DNA of 64,000 bases from JAAYAO01 sp051133435. GTDB lineage: Bacteria; Actinomycetota; Actinomycetes; Propionibacteriales; Propionibacteriaceae. The stretch spans positions 558,001-622,000 of the forward strand of contig NZ_JBPGNY010000001.1 of the NCBI RefSeq assembly GCF_051133435.1. The letters are read 5' to 3'. This document shows positions 16,432 through 24,890 of the stretch, piece after piece (within the stretch, counting starts at the first letter, position 1; every line of letters begins with the position of its first letter). A program made the position numbers and the translations under genes. The notes under the pieces were generated by a model that saw nothing but the letters and a program-made list of their open reading frames with translations, made no database searches and had not been told where the DNA came from.

Positions 16432-17619
16432 TCAGATGCCCTTGCGGTAGACGGTGACCACGCAGGCCCCACCCAGCCCAAGATTGTGCTGCAGTCCGAC
16501 CTTGGCGTCCGGAACTTGCCGCTGATCGGCCATGCCGCGCAGTTGCCAGGTCAGTTCGGTGCACTGGGCCAGGCCGGTGGCGCCCAGCGGGTGGCCCTTG
16601 GAGATCAGGCCGCCGGACGGGTTCACCACCCACTTGCCGCCGTAGGTGGTCTGGCCCGATTCGACGAGCTTGCCGGCCTCCTCGGGGGCGCACATGCCCA
16701 AGCCGGCGTAGGTGATCAGTTCGTTCACCGAGAAGCAGTCGTGCAGTTCGATCACGTCGACGTCGTCGATGGTGATCCCGGCTTCGCCGAGCGCCTCGGC
16801 GGCGGCCTGGCGGGTCATCGGGGCTCCGACGGCGTCGATCATCGAGCCGTTGAAGCCCTCGTCGGTGTCGGTGACCAGCGACTGGCCGATGATCTCGACG
16901 ACCCGGTCGTCCAGGCCACGCTCGCGGGCGAACTTCTCGCTCACCACCACCGCGGCGGCGGCGCCGTCGGAGGTCGGCGAGCACTGCGAACGGGTCAGCG
17001 GGCCGTGGATCGGCTTGTCGTTCAGCACCTGCTCGAGGGTGTACTCGTCGCGGAACTGGGCGTAGGGGTTGTGCACCGAGTGCTTGTGGTTCTTCACCGC
17101 GACCGCGGCCATCTGCTCCACCGTGGTGCCGTAGCGTTCCATGTGCTCCAGGCCGGCGTTGCCGAACATCTGGGTGGTCAGCGGCGCGGACGACCACTCG
17201 TACTTGTCGGTCATGATCTTGATGTGCGGGTCGAGGGTGGTGACCTTGGGCTTCTCGAAGCTGCCCGCCATCGAGGTCTTGGTCATCTTCTCGAAGCCGA
17301 CCGCCAGGGCGACATCAACCAGCCCGGCACCGACCCATTCGCGGGCCATCTGCAGTGCGGTGGAACCGGTGGCGCAGTTGTTGTTCACGTTCACCATCGG
17401 GATGCCGGTGCGCCCGACCACGTAGAGGGCGCGCTGGCCGGCGGCCGAGGGCTGGAAGACATAACCCACCGCGGCCCGCTGCACATCGGCGTAGTCGAGG
17501 CCGGCGTCGGCCAGGGCCGTGTTCACGGCCTCGGCGACCATCTCGGGGTACTCGTCCTCGCGGGTTTCGATCTTGGTGAACTTGGTCATGCCGACACCGG
17601 CGACGAAGGTCCTGTTCAC
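16432..17619 (-). CDS. SCP-x/Ltp1-type thiolase
   Basis: A 395-residue thiolase of the sterol carrier protein-x class that cleaves 3-ketoacyl-CoA esters. NNNCATGSTAL near residue 75 holds the nucleophilic cysteine, ELHDCFSVNE near residue 275 the NEAF-like loop, SKGHPLGATG near residue 335 the catalytic histidine, and LGLGGACVV the C-terminal segment. Branched or sterol side-chain substrates are typical for this class. The start is GTG at 17619, with GAGGAA 6 bases upstream; upstream in-frame codons lie in the end of the previous gene. It lies 10 bases after the fused dehydrogenase gene. Confidence 0.87.
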   Translation of the reverse strand: MNRTFVAGVGMTKFTKIETREDEYPEMVAEAVNTALADAGLDYADVQRAAVGYVFQPSAAGQRALYVVGRTGIPMVNVNNNCATGSTALQMAREWVGAGLVDVALAVGFEKMTKTSMAGSFEKPKVTTLDPHIKIMTDKYEWSSAPLTTQMFGNAGLEHMERYGTTVEQMAAVAVKNHKHSVHNPYAQFRDEYTLEQVLNDKPIHGPLTRSQCSPTSDGAAAAVVVSEKFARERGLDDRVVEIIGQSLVTDTDEGFNGSMIDAVGAPMTRQAAAEALGEAGITIDDVDVIELHDCFSVNELITYAGLGMCAPEEAGKLVESGQTTYGGKWVVNPSGGLISKGHPLGATGLAQCTELTWQLRGMADQRQVPDAKVGLQHNLGLGGACVVTVYRKGI

Positions 17620-17629
17620 TGTTGTTTCC

Positions 17630-19807
17630 TCACTTCTTGGTGGGTTCGGGGTCACGGGGCAAGCCCAGGATGCGCTCACCGATGATGTTCAACTGCACGT
17701 CGGTGGTTCCACCGGCGATGGTCAGACAGCGGGTGTTGAGGAAGTACCACATCGGGTCACGTTCCTTGTCGTCCTCGTCCGGACGGATCAGGGCCCGCTG
17801 GCCCTGCATCTCCACCACGGTCTCCCACACCCGCTGGGCGTGTCCACCGCTGAACAGTTTGGCCACCGACGAGCCCGGGCCGGGCTGTGCGCCGCTGATC
17901 GAGCGGATCGTCTCGCGCAGCGACAGCAGCCGTCCGCTCTGCGATTCGCAGACCAGGCTGCCGATCTTGGTCAGGGTTTCCAGGTCGTCCTTGCCCTGGG
18001 CCAGGTCGGCCAGCATTTCCAGGCCGTCGCCCATCGACGAGAGCTGCGACATGCCGACGCGTTCGTTGGCCAGGGTGGTGATCGCCACCTTCCAGCCGTC
18101 GCCGGGGCCGCCGACGATCATGTCATCGGGGATGAACAGGTCGTCGAGGAAGACCTCGTTGAACATCGCCTCACCGGTCAGCTCGCGCAGCGGACGGATG
18201 GTGATGCCGGGCGATTTCATGTCGACGATGAAGTACGACAGACCCTTGTGTTTGGGCACGTCCGGGTCGGTGCGGGCCAGCAGAATGCCGTAGTCGGGCG
18301 GGATGTGCATCGAGGTCCAGACCTTCTGGCCATTGACCTTCCAGCCGCCCTCGACCTTCTCCGCGCGGGTGCGGATCGAGGCCAGGTCGGAGCCGGCGCC
18401 CGGCTCGGAGAAGAGCTGGCACCAGGAGATCTCACCGTTCAGCGAGATCGGGACGAACTTCTCCCGGTGGGCGTCGGTACCCCAGTGGATCAGCGACGGA
18501 ACCACCCAGGTGCCGATCACCATGTCGACCGGGGTGACCCCGGCGTTGGCGATCTCCTCGGAGATCACCAGTTGGGTCAACCCACTGGCCCCCTTGCCCC
18601 AGGGTTGGGGCAGGTGCGGCAGGGTGTAGCCCTTCTCGGCGAGGTAGCGGCGCTGCTCGCCGGCGTCCATCGCCTTGGCCGGTTCGAGTTCGGCGCGGAT
18701 CTCGGCACGGATCTGCTCGGCTTCTTCCGGCAGCTCGACGCCGAGGGTGCGGCGGACACCGCTGAGCACCAGGCGGGCGACCCGCTGCTGGTAGTGGGCC
18801 TCCGACCCGAGGGTGAGCCGCAGGGTGTGTGCCCGGCGCAGGTAGAACCCGGCCAGGTGCTCCCAGGTGAAGCCGATGCCGCCGAGGGTTTGGATCAGGT
18901 CCTTGCTGTTGGTGAAGCCGGCTTGGACGCTGGTCGCCGCAGCCACCGAGACGGCCAGACCGATCTCGTCGGGGGCGTCGTCGATCGCGTTGGCGGCGTC
19001 CCAGGCGCAGGCCCGGGCGGCTTCGCCGTGGGCCAGCATCCAGGCGACCCGGTGCTTCACCCCTTGGAATTGGCCGATCGGACGGCCGAACTGTTCGCGC
19101 ACCTTGGCGTATTCGGTGGCGGTGCGGGTGGCCCAGTCGGCGATACCGCTGGCTTCGGCGGCGTAGAGGGCGCTGACGACATCCCAGGGCAGCATGAAGT
19201 CGATGTCCAGCACCGCAGCCGCGGCGACGGTGGTGTTCACCTCGACGGTGGCGGTGCGGCGGGTCAGGTCGTGGCTGTTGACCTGGGTGGCGGTGAACTG
19301 GTCACCGGTGAGCACCACCCAGTTGATACCGCCATCGTGCATCACCGGCAGCACCAGCACGTCGGCCAGGTGTCCCGACATCACCACCAGGTTCTCGCCG
19401 CTGAGTTGGTAGCCGCCGTCACCGGTGGGGGTGGCCTTGACCGGGGTGATCGCGACCGCGCCGATCAGGCTGCCGTCACCCAGGCCGCGCAGGTGTTCGC
19501 GGTGTCCGGCCCGGGCCAGAATCGCCGAGGCCTGGACGGTGGGGACGAAGGGTCCGGGCACCAGGCCATAACCCAGCGCCTCGGTGACCACGGCGAGTTC
19601 GGCGATACCGAGACCGGAGCCGTCGGCCTCCTCGTCCAGGTGCACGGCGAGCAGGCCCATCTCGGCCAGGTTCGACCAGTGCTCGGGCAGGGTTTCGCTC
19701 TCGGCATCGATCGCGGTGCGCAGGACGTCCTCGGTGATCTGCTTCGAGACGAATGACTGCACCAACTGATGCAGTTCCACCTGTTCGTCGGTCAATCCGA
19801 TCGTCAT
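17630..19807 (-). CDS. Fused two-domain acyl-CoA dehydrogenase (FadE34/ChsE3-like)
   Basis: A 725-residue protein with two acyl-CoA dehydrogenase domains in one chain. The first (about 1-330) contains YAKVREQFGRPIGQFQGVKHRVA and TLGGIGFTWEH; the second (about 375-725) contains QLFSEPGAGSDLASI, NGQKVWTSM, NERVGMSQLSS with the likely catalytic glutamate, and AGGTTDVQLNIIGERILGLP. Elsewhere two separate subunits make such a dimer; FadE34 (ChsE3) is the known fused form and oxidises the five-carbon sterol side chain. The start at 19807 (MTIGLTDEQ) follows GGAGAC. The operon position between two thiolases fits the role. Confidence 0.87.
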   Translation of the reverse strand: MTIGLTDEQVELHQLVQSFVSKQITEDVLRTAIDAESETLPEHWSNLAEMGLLAVHLDEEADGSGLGIAELAVVTEALGYGLVPGPFVPTVQASAILARAGHREHLRGLGDGSLIGAVAITPVKATPTGDGGYQLSGENLVVMSGHLADVLVLPVMHDGGINWVVLTGDQFTATQVNSHDLTRRTATVEVNTTVAAAAVLDIDFMLPWDVVSALYAAEASGIADWATRTATEYAKVREQFGRPIGQFQGVKHRVAWMLAHGEAARACAWDAANAIDDAPDEIGLAVSVAAATSVQAGFTNSKDLIQTLGGIGFTWEHLAGFYLRRAHTLRLTLGSEAHYQQRVARLVLSGVRRTLGVELPEEAEQIRAEIRAELEPAKAMDAGEQRRYLAEKGYTLPHLPQPWGKGASGLTQLVISEEIANAGVTPVDMVIGTWVVPSLIHWGTDAHREKFVPISLNGEISWCQLFSEPGAGSDLASIRTRAEKVEGGWKVNGQKVWTSMHIPPDYGILLARTDPDVPKHKGLSYFIVDMKSPGITIRPLRELTGEAMFNEVFLDDLFIPDDMIVGGPGDGWKVAITTLANERVGMSQLSSMGDGLEMLADLAQGKDDLETLTKIGSLVCESQSGRLLSLRETIRSISGAQPGPGSSVAKLFSGGHAQRVWETVVEMQGQRALIRPDEDDKERDPMWYFLNTRCLTIAGGTTDVQLNIIGERILGLPRDPEPTKK

Positions 19808-19817
19808 GGGAGTCTCC

Positions 19818-20978
19818 TCAGATCCGCTCGATGATGCAGGCGGTGGCATGCGCCCCGCCGGCGCACATGGTCACCAGGGCGGTGTGCTGCCCGGTGCGTT
19901 CCAGTTCGTTGACCGCCTGGGTGATCAACCGGGCACCGGTCGATCCGACGGCGTGACCGAGGGCGATCGCGCCCCCGTTGACGTTCACCTTGTTCAGGTC
20001 GGCTTCCATCACCTGTGCCCAGGACAACACCACCGAGGCGAAGGCCTCGTTGATCTCGATCAGGTCGATGTCGCCCATCGTCATGCCGGTGCGGGCGAGC
20101 ACGTCCCGGGTGGCGTCGATCGGGCCGTCCAAGTGGTAGTAGGGGTCGGAGCCGACCAGGGTGGAGGCCAGCAGCCGCGCCCGGGGCCGCAACCCCTCGG
20201 CCTCGGCACGTTCCCGGCTCATCAGCAGTACCGCGGCGGCCCCGTCACTGATCTGCGAGGAGTTGCCGGCGGTGTGGATGCCCTCGGGGATCACCGGCTT
20301 CAGTGCGGCCAGTTTCTCGGCCGAGGTCTCCCGCAGGCCCTGGTCACGGTCGACCAGGTGGGTTTCGTCGGTGGGTCCGTCGGCCCCCATCACCGGGGCC
20401 TCCACCGGCACTACCTGGGAGTCGAACCGGCCCTCGGCCCAGGCGCGGGCGGCCAGTTCCTGGGAACGCAGCCCCAGCGCATCGGCTTGTTCCCGGGTGA
20501 TGCCGCGCAGTTCGGCGATGCGTTCGGCAGCGGTGAACTGGTCGGGCAGGTCGACCTCGAAACTCGGCGGGAAGGGGTTACCGGTGCCGGGGGTGGCGGC
20601 TGCCCCGAGGAAGACGCGGGACATCGATTCGACCCCGCAGCCGATGCCGGCGTCGATCCGTCCCGATTCGATCAGGGCGGCGATCAACTGCACCGATTCC
20701 TGGGACGAACCGCAGGCGCAGTCGATCGTGGTGCAGGCCGTGGCGTACGGCAGGCCGGACGACAACCAGGCGTTGCGCACCACATTGTTCGACTGCTCGC
20801 CGGCCTGGGTGACACAGCCGCCGATCACCTGGCGCACGATGGCCGGGTCGATGCCGGCCCGCTCGACGACGGCGCGCTGGGCCACGCCCAGCAGGTCTGC
20901 GGGGTGCACCCCGGACAACACCCCGTAGCGTTTGCCGACCGGGGTGCGTGCTGCTTCGACGATGACTGCTTCGGCCAT
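19818..20978 (-). CDS. fadA5: FadA5-type steroid 3-ketoacyl-CoA thiolase
   Basis: A 386-residue thiolase close to FadA5, which cleaves acetyl-CoA from 3,22-dioxochol-4-en-24-oyl-CoA. IDCACGSSQES near residue 91 has the nucleophilic Cys; EINEAFASVVLSWA near 298 the NEAF loop; GGAIALGHAVGSTGARL near 334 the catalytic His, with alanine where proline is usual; TMCAGGAHATACIIERI closes the protein with the second cysteine. The start at 20978 gives the canonical N-terminus (AEAVIVEAARTPVGK); the preceding in-frame codons were dropped. The ligase gene lies 66 bases upstream in the same direction. Confidence 0.88.
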   Translation of the reverse strand: MAEAVIVEAARTPVGKRYGVLSGVHPADLLGVAQRAVVERAGIDPAIVRQVIGGCVTQAGEQSNNVVRNAWLSSGLPYATACTTIDCACGSSQESVQLIAALIESGRIDAGIGCGVESMSRVFLGAAATPGTGNPFPPSFEVDLPDQFTAAERIAELRGITREQADALGLRSQELAARAWAEGRFDSQVVPVEAPVMGADGPTDETHLVDRDQGLRETSAEKLAALKPVIPEGIHTAGNSSQISDGAAAVLLMSRERAEAEGLRPRARLLASTLVGSDPYYHLDGPIDATRDVLARTGMTMGDIDLIEINEAFASVVLSWAQVMEADLNKVNVNGGAIALGHAVGSTGARLITQAVNELERTGQHTALVTMCAGGAHATACIIERI

Positions 20979-21044
20979 GGGGTTCCTTTCGTCGGACATG
21001 AATCGGGTGCCGGACACAACCTCCGGCACCCGTTCACGGCTGGA

Positions 21045-22652
21045 TCAGTTCAGCGTGCGTTTGGCCCAGCGGTAATCCGCCTTGCCGGACGGGGAGCGGA
21101 CGATGCTGTCCACCACCTTGACCACCGCGGGCAGTTTGTAGCCGGCGAGGTGTTCGCGCAGGTGGGCCTTCAGTCCCTCCTCGGTGAACTCACCGGCACC
21201 CTCGCGGAGTTGGACGACCGCGCCGACCCGGTGGCCGTAGGTGTCGTCCTCGACGCCGGCGACCAGGCAGTCCTCCACCGGCGGGTAGGCCTTGATCGCC
21301 TGCTCCACCTCTTCGGGGAAGACCTTCTCGCCACCGGTGTTGATCACCCCGGAGCCACGGCCATGCACGATGATCGTGCCGTCCGGTTCGATCTCGGCCA
21401 TGTCGCCCAGGATCACCCAGCGCTGCCCTTCGATCACCGGGAAGGTGCGGGCGGTGCGTTCCTCGTCGCCGTAGTAGCCCATCGGGATGTGGCCGGTGCG
21501 GGCCACGTAGCCGAGGTCGCCCGAGCCGGGCTCGACCGGGCGGAGGTTCTCGTCCAGCACGGTGACCGAGGGCTTGGGGGCCAGGCGCATCAGCCCGTCC
21601 TCCCCCAGGGTGATGGTGCCGTCGACACCAGATTCGGAAGCGCCGAAGGAGTTGCCCAGGATGATGTTGGGCAACTGTTCCTTCAACTCGGTCTGCACGG
21701 TCTCGGAGAAGATCGCGCCTCCGCCGCCGACGTAGAACAGCGACGACAGGTCGTACTCGCTGCCGTGGTCACGGAGCGCATCGGCCAGCGGACGGGCGAT
21801 CGCGTCGCCGACGATCATGCAGATGTTGATCTTGTACTTGTCGACCAGGGCCAGGAACTCCACCGGGTCGTACTTCGGCATCATGATCGTGGTGTGACCG
21901 GCCAGCAGCGCGGTCCACACGGTGTACAGCGCGGCACCGTGCATCAGCGGCGCGGTGAGCGAGTACACGATCTGCATCGCTTCGGGATTGGTCACCCCGG
22001 CGACCAGTTCCTCGGCATTCATGTACGGGTCACCGTAGGGGTTGGCGCCGGTGAGGCAGGCGAAGTAGAACGCCTCGTGACCCCAGATCACACCCTTGGG
22101 CATGCCGGTGGTGCCGCCGGTGTAGATCACCAGGGTGTCGTCGGATCGGCGCTCGTCCACCAGCGGGGCGGTGGTGTCGGCCGAGCCCACCGCCTGTTCG
22201 TAGTCCTCGATCGTGACGCCCTCGGGGGCGGTCAGGTCGGCGGCCGAGGCGTGCTCGTCGGCGGTGACCAGGAAGAGCTTGATCTGCGGGGTTTCGGCGA
22301 TGATCTCGAGGTCACGGCCGACGAACTCACCGGAGACCACGACGGCCTTGAGGTCGGCGTCGTTGAACAGGTAACTGAGTTCGGCACCGGTGTAGCGGTA
22401 GTTGATATTGATCGGCACCGCGCGGGCCTTGAAGGCGCCGAGCAGGGTCTCGACATAGGCGTGGGAGTTGAGCATGTGGATGCCCACGTGATCACCGGGC
22501 TTGATGCCGGCGGAGATCAGGTAGTTGGCAACCCGGTTGGCACGTTGGTCCAATTCGGCGAAGGTGCGGGGCTCGTCGCGGCACACCAAAGCAATACGCT
22601 CCGGCACCGCGGCGGCGACGGCTTCGTACAGATTTGCAAGATTCAGGGTCAC
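21045..22652 (-). CDS. Steroid-type acyl-CoA synthetase, FadD19-like, copy 1
   Basis: A 535-residue ANL ligase similar to FadD19, which activates C26/C24 sterol acids. The N-terminus TLNLANLYEAVAAAVPERIAL is nearly the same as in the paralogue at 23148. VIYTGGTTGMPKGVIWGH near residue 178 is the ATP loop, GASESGVDG the acyl-adenylate motif, GRGSGVINTGGEKVFPEEVEQ the hinge region, and SPSGKADYRWAK holds the catalytic Lys. The start is GTG at 22652, matching the paralogue's GTG. It heads the CoA-ester operon. Which chain length each copy prefers cannot be read from sequence. Confidence 0.85.
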   Translation of the reverse strand: MTLNLANLYEAVAAAVPERIALVCRDEPRTFAELDQRANRVANYLISAGIKPGDHVGIHMLNSHAYVETLLGAFKARAVPININYRYTGAELSYLFNDADLKAVVVSGEFVGRDLEIIAETPQIKLFLVTADEHASAADLTAPEGVTIEDYEQAVGSADTTAPLVDERRSDDTLVIYTGGTTGMPKGVIWGHEAFYFACLTGANPYGDPYMNAEELVAGVTNPEAMQIVYSLTAPLMHGAALYTVWTALLAGHTTIMMPKYDPVEFLALVDKYKINICMIVGDAIARPLADALRDHGSEYDLSSLFYVGGGGAIFSETVQTELKEQLPNIILGNSFGASESGVDGTITLGEDGLMRLAPKPSVTVLDENLRPVEPGSGDLGYVARTGHIPMGYYGDEERTARTFPVIEGQRWVILGDMAEIEPDGTIIVHGRGSGVINTGGEKVFPEEVEQAIKAYPPVEDCLVAGVEDDTYGHRVGAVVQLREGAGEFTEEGLKAHLREHLAGYKLPAVVKVVDSIVRSPSGKADYRWAKRTLN

Positions 22653-22693
22653 GCGGCTAGGGAACCAAGTGGGCACTACCGCCGCGTAGCCCC

Positions 22694-22711
22694 GGTCCCA
22701 GCCAGTGGACC
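22694..22711. promoter_or_regulatory. Palindrome GGTCC-N8-GGACC upstream of the FadD19-like gene
   Basis: The site reads GGTCCCAGCCAGTGGACC and lies 42 bases before the GTG start. The paralogous ligase has nearly the same sequence in its own promoter at 24796-24814 (GGTCC-N9-GGACC with a shared CCAG core). It is a candidate operator common to the two ligase genes. Confidence 0.45.
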
Positions 22712-22800
22712 AGAACCTCACGGGCCCACCAGTGCCGCTGGGCTGAACCCGCCCGAAGCAGCGCTGTCACCTTCGCGGTGTGCGGGGTTGTTCGTCGTCG

Positions 22801-22878
22801 TGGATGAAACCGCACCTCTGGGCGGCCCATCTCGTGCCGTCAGGCCGGATCGGGCAGTTTGGGGTGCGTTCTCATCCA
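22801..22878. repeat. 78-nt palindromic element, copy 2
   Basis: The right arm (22860-22878) matches copy 1 at 18 of 19 bases and the left arm (22801-22819) at 15 of 19. The arms flank a 40-nt centre, so total length equals copy 1 at 11711-11788. Equal size, conserved ends and intergenic placement suggest a dispersed palindromic element family. Confidence 0.75.
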
Positions 22879-22950
22879 TCGGCTTGGCGGCCACCGGTCT
22901 TGGGTGCGGGGGTTGTCGCTGTCTCGGGGGTCTCTGGGGCGGCCATGTGT

Positions 22951-23030
22951 CTGCTGGAACTGGCCTGTTTCAGTGTCGCGAAGCTGTCTACGTGGATGCC
23001 GGAGCGAAACCAGGCTGGTTGCAGCCGCAG
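22951..23030. repeat. Second palindromic repeat family, copy A
   Basis: Two diverged arms, CTGCTGGAACTGGCCTGTTT on the left and GAAACCAGGCTGGTTGCAGC on the right, face each other around a TCTACGTGGA centre. A related pair is at 40391-40478, sharing the CTGCTGCAAC-type end and the ACGTGGA centre. It lies in the gap between the two ligase genes and could form a long RNA hairpin. Confidence 0.55.
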
Positions 23031-23147
23031 GGCCGAAACCCTCGGGTACGTAAATCCACAACTCAGCCCGCGGATTCGGGTCGGAGCCGGCGAATGGCCC
23101 AGGTGAGTTGAAGGTTTTGGTACCTGTCCGTGGCATCACGCCGGGAA

Positions 23148-24755
23148 TCAGGGGTTGAGTTGCCGTTTCGCCCAGCGGTAATCGGCCTTGCCGGTGGGTG
23201 AGCGCAGCACCGCGTCGACGATCTTGACCACCGCCGGCACCTTGTAGCCGGCCAGGGTGCCGCGGCAGAACTGCCGGATCTCCTCGGGGTCGGTGCCGGC
23301 CGCCTCGGGACGAAGTTCGACCACTGCCCCGACCCGTTCGCCGAAGCGCGCGTCGGCAACCCCGGCGACCAGGCAGTCCATCACCCCGGGATGGGCTTTG
23401 AGGGCTTGTTCGACCTCTTCGGGGAAGACCTTCTCGCCACCGGAGTTGATGGTGCCCGAGCCACGGCCGTGGATGATGATGGTGCCGTCGGTGGCGACCT
23501 CGGCCAGATCACCCACGATCGACCAGCGTTCCCCGTCGATCACCGGGAAGGTGGCGGCCGATTTCTCGGGGGCGTTGTAGTAGCGCAGCGGCACGTGGCC
23601 GCGCCGCGCGACGAACCCGAGTTCGCCGGTGCCGACCGAGACCGGCTCGAGGCGATCGTTCAGGACGGCGGCGGTGGGGCTGGCCGGCATCCGCATGGTG
23701 CCATCGGGAGCCATCTCCAGGGCACCGTCGGCACCGGTTTCGGACGACCCGAAGGTGGTCGCCACCCGGGCCTGCGGCATGGCGGCGCGCAGGTCGTCCT
23801 GAACCGAGGGCGACAGGATCGCCCCTCCCGAACCCAGTACCCGCACCGAGGACAGGTCGAACTCACCGGGGTGTTGCTTGATGGCATCCACAATCGGACG
23901 GGCGGTGGCATCGCCCACCAGCTGCACCACGTTGACGCCGTGCCGGTCGATCCGGCGCAGCACGTCCAGGGCGTCGAACCGGGGCAACAGGACGACCTTG
24001 GAGCCGGAGTAGAAGGCGGTCAGCATCGCGTACATCGCCGCCCCGTGCATCAACGGCGCCGACACCATGTTGACCATCTGTTCGGTGCGTTCCACCGCGG
24101 CGGCCACCAGGGCTTCGGCGCTGCGATGTGGCGGGCCGTAGCGGTTGCCGCCGACCAGGGCGGCGAAGTAGAAGTCCTCGTGCCGCCACACCACGCCCTT
24201 GGGCATCCCGGTGGTACCACCGGTGTAGAGGATGAACAGGTCGTCGGCCGAGCGCTGGTCGGTCGGCGGCGTGGTGTCGCCGGCCTCGGCCAGGGCGGTC
24301 TCGTAGTCGACCGCGGTCAGACCATCGGGCCAGTCGGTGTCCTCGACGGTGCCGTGTTCGTCGGCGACCACCATGATGTGGCGCAGCTTCGGCAACTGTG
24401 GCTTGAGGTCGGCGCTGTGCGGGGCGTAGGCGCCGGAGGCGATCACCGCGACCAGATCGGCATCGGCGAACAGGTACTGCAGTTCGTGGCCGGTGTAGCG
24501 GTAGTTGATGTTGATCGGCACGGCGCGGGCCTTCAACACCCCGAGCAGTGATTCGACATAGGCCAGGCTGTTCTGAGCATGCAGGCCGACGTGCTCCCCG
24601 GGAGTGATCCCGGCCGCGATCAGGTGGTTGGCCACCCGGTTCGCGCGGCGGTCCAGATCGGCATAGCTCAGTTCGACGTCATTGCAGATCACCGCGATGC
24701 GGTCGGGGATGGCCGCAGCGACGGCCTCGTACAGGCTGGCAAGATTCAAAGTCAC
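23148..24755 (-). CDS. Steroid-type acyl-CoA synthetase, FadD19-like, copy 2
   Basis: A 535-residue ligase with the same length and motif plan as its neighbour at 21045: LYTGGTTGMPKGVVWRH near residue 178, FGSSETGADG near 318, GRGSGTINSGGEKVFPEEVEQ near 430 and SPTGKADYRWAK at the end. The two are clearly paralogues in tandem. It starts with GTG at 24755, behind a TAACGT box with 6 bases between, so it probably has a leaderless mRNA. It is divergent from the Hsd4A-like gene. Family members convert sterol side-chain acids to CoA esters. Confidence 0.85.
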   Translation of the reverse strand: MTLNLASLYEAVAAAIPDRIAVICNDVELSYADLDRRANRVANHLIAAGITPGEHVGLHAQNSLAYVESLLGVLKARAVPININYRYTGHELQYLFADADLVAVIASGAYAPHSADLKPQLPKLRHIMVVADEHGTVEDTDWPDGLTAVDYETALAEAGDTTPPTDQRSADDLFILYTGGTTGMPKGVVWRHEDFYFAALVGGNRYGPPHRSAEALVAAAVERTEQMVNMVSAPLMHGAAMYAMLTAFYSGSKVVLLPRFDALDVLRRIDRHGVNVVQLVGDATARPIVDAIKQHPGEFDLSSVRVLGSGGAILSPSVQDDLRAAMPQARVATTFGSSETGADGALEMAPDGTMRMPASPTAAVLNDRLEPVSVGTGELGFVARRGHVPLRYYNAPEKSAATFPVIDGERWSIVGDLAEVATDGTIIIHGRGSGTINSGGEKVFPEEVEQALKAHPGVMDCLVAGVADARFGERVGAVVELRPEAAGTDPEEIRQFCRGTLAGYKVPAVVKIVDAVLRSPTGKADYRWAKRQLNP

Positions 24756-24761
24756 GACGCG

Positions 24762-24767
24762 ACGTTA
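24762..24767 (-). promoter_or_regulatory. -10 box TAACGT for the second ligase gene, leaderless spacing
   Basis: On the minus strand TAACGT ends 6 bases before the GTG at 24755. There is no ribosome site between. The same hexamer and spacing precede bioA. Confidence 0.55.
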
Positions 24768-24795
24768 AGCATCCCGACGCGGATCGGGCACGGGC

Positions 24796-24814
24796 GGTCC
24801 CAACCAGCCGGACC
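24796..24814. promoter_or_regulatory. Palindrome GGTCC-N9-GGACC in the ligase / hsd4A divergent promoter
   Basis: The site reads GGTCCCAACCAGCCGGACC. It resembles the site at 22694-22711 upstream of the paralogous ligase. Placed between divergent starts, it could control both ligase copy 2 and the Hsd4A-like gene. Confidence 0.45.
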
Positions 24815-24843
24815 ATCGATCGGTGCGGCCGGTTCTGCCCGGC

Positions 24844-24849
24844 TAACGT
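24844..24849 (+). promoter_or_regulatory. -10 box TAACGT for the Hsd4A-like gene
   Basis: TAACGT lies 41 bases before the ATG at 24891. The implied leader is about 35 bases and contains the AGGAGA ribosome site at 24881-24886. Confidence 0.4.
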
Positions 24850-24890
24850 CCGCTTGGTACACAGCCTGCCCAGAAACATCAGGAGAATCC

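Larger units (their letters stand above)
22653..23147. other. 495-base non-coding gap between two ligase genes
   Basis: No gene is supported here. It holds a 18-bp palindromic site at 22694-22711, the second 78-nt palindromic element at 22801-22878 and a second type of palindromic repeat at 22951-23030. The last 117 bases, up to the stop of the downstream ligase, show nothing recognisable. Open frames that cross the gap have no family resemblance or ribosome site. Confidence 0.7.

Noticed and set aside
17519..23111. Very long plus-strand reading frames (745 and 1101 codons) opposite the CoA-ester operon
   Set aside because: They are antisense to genes with clear families, rich in Gly, His, Gln and Val, and have no recognisable domain. 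They arise from codon bias in high-GC genes on the other strand.
22780..23139. Reading frames of about 100 codons in the gap between the two ligases
   Set aside because: They run through palindromic repeats, have no ribosome site and resemble no family.
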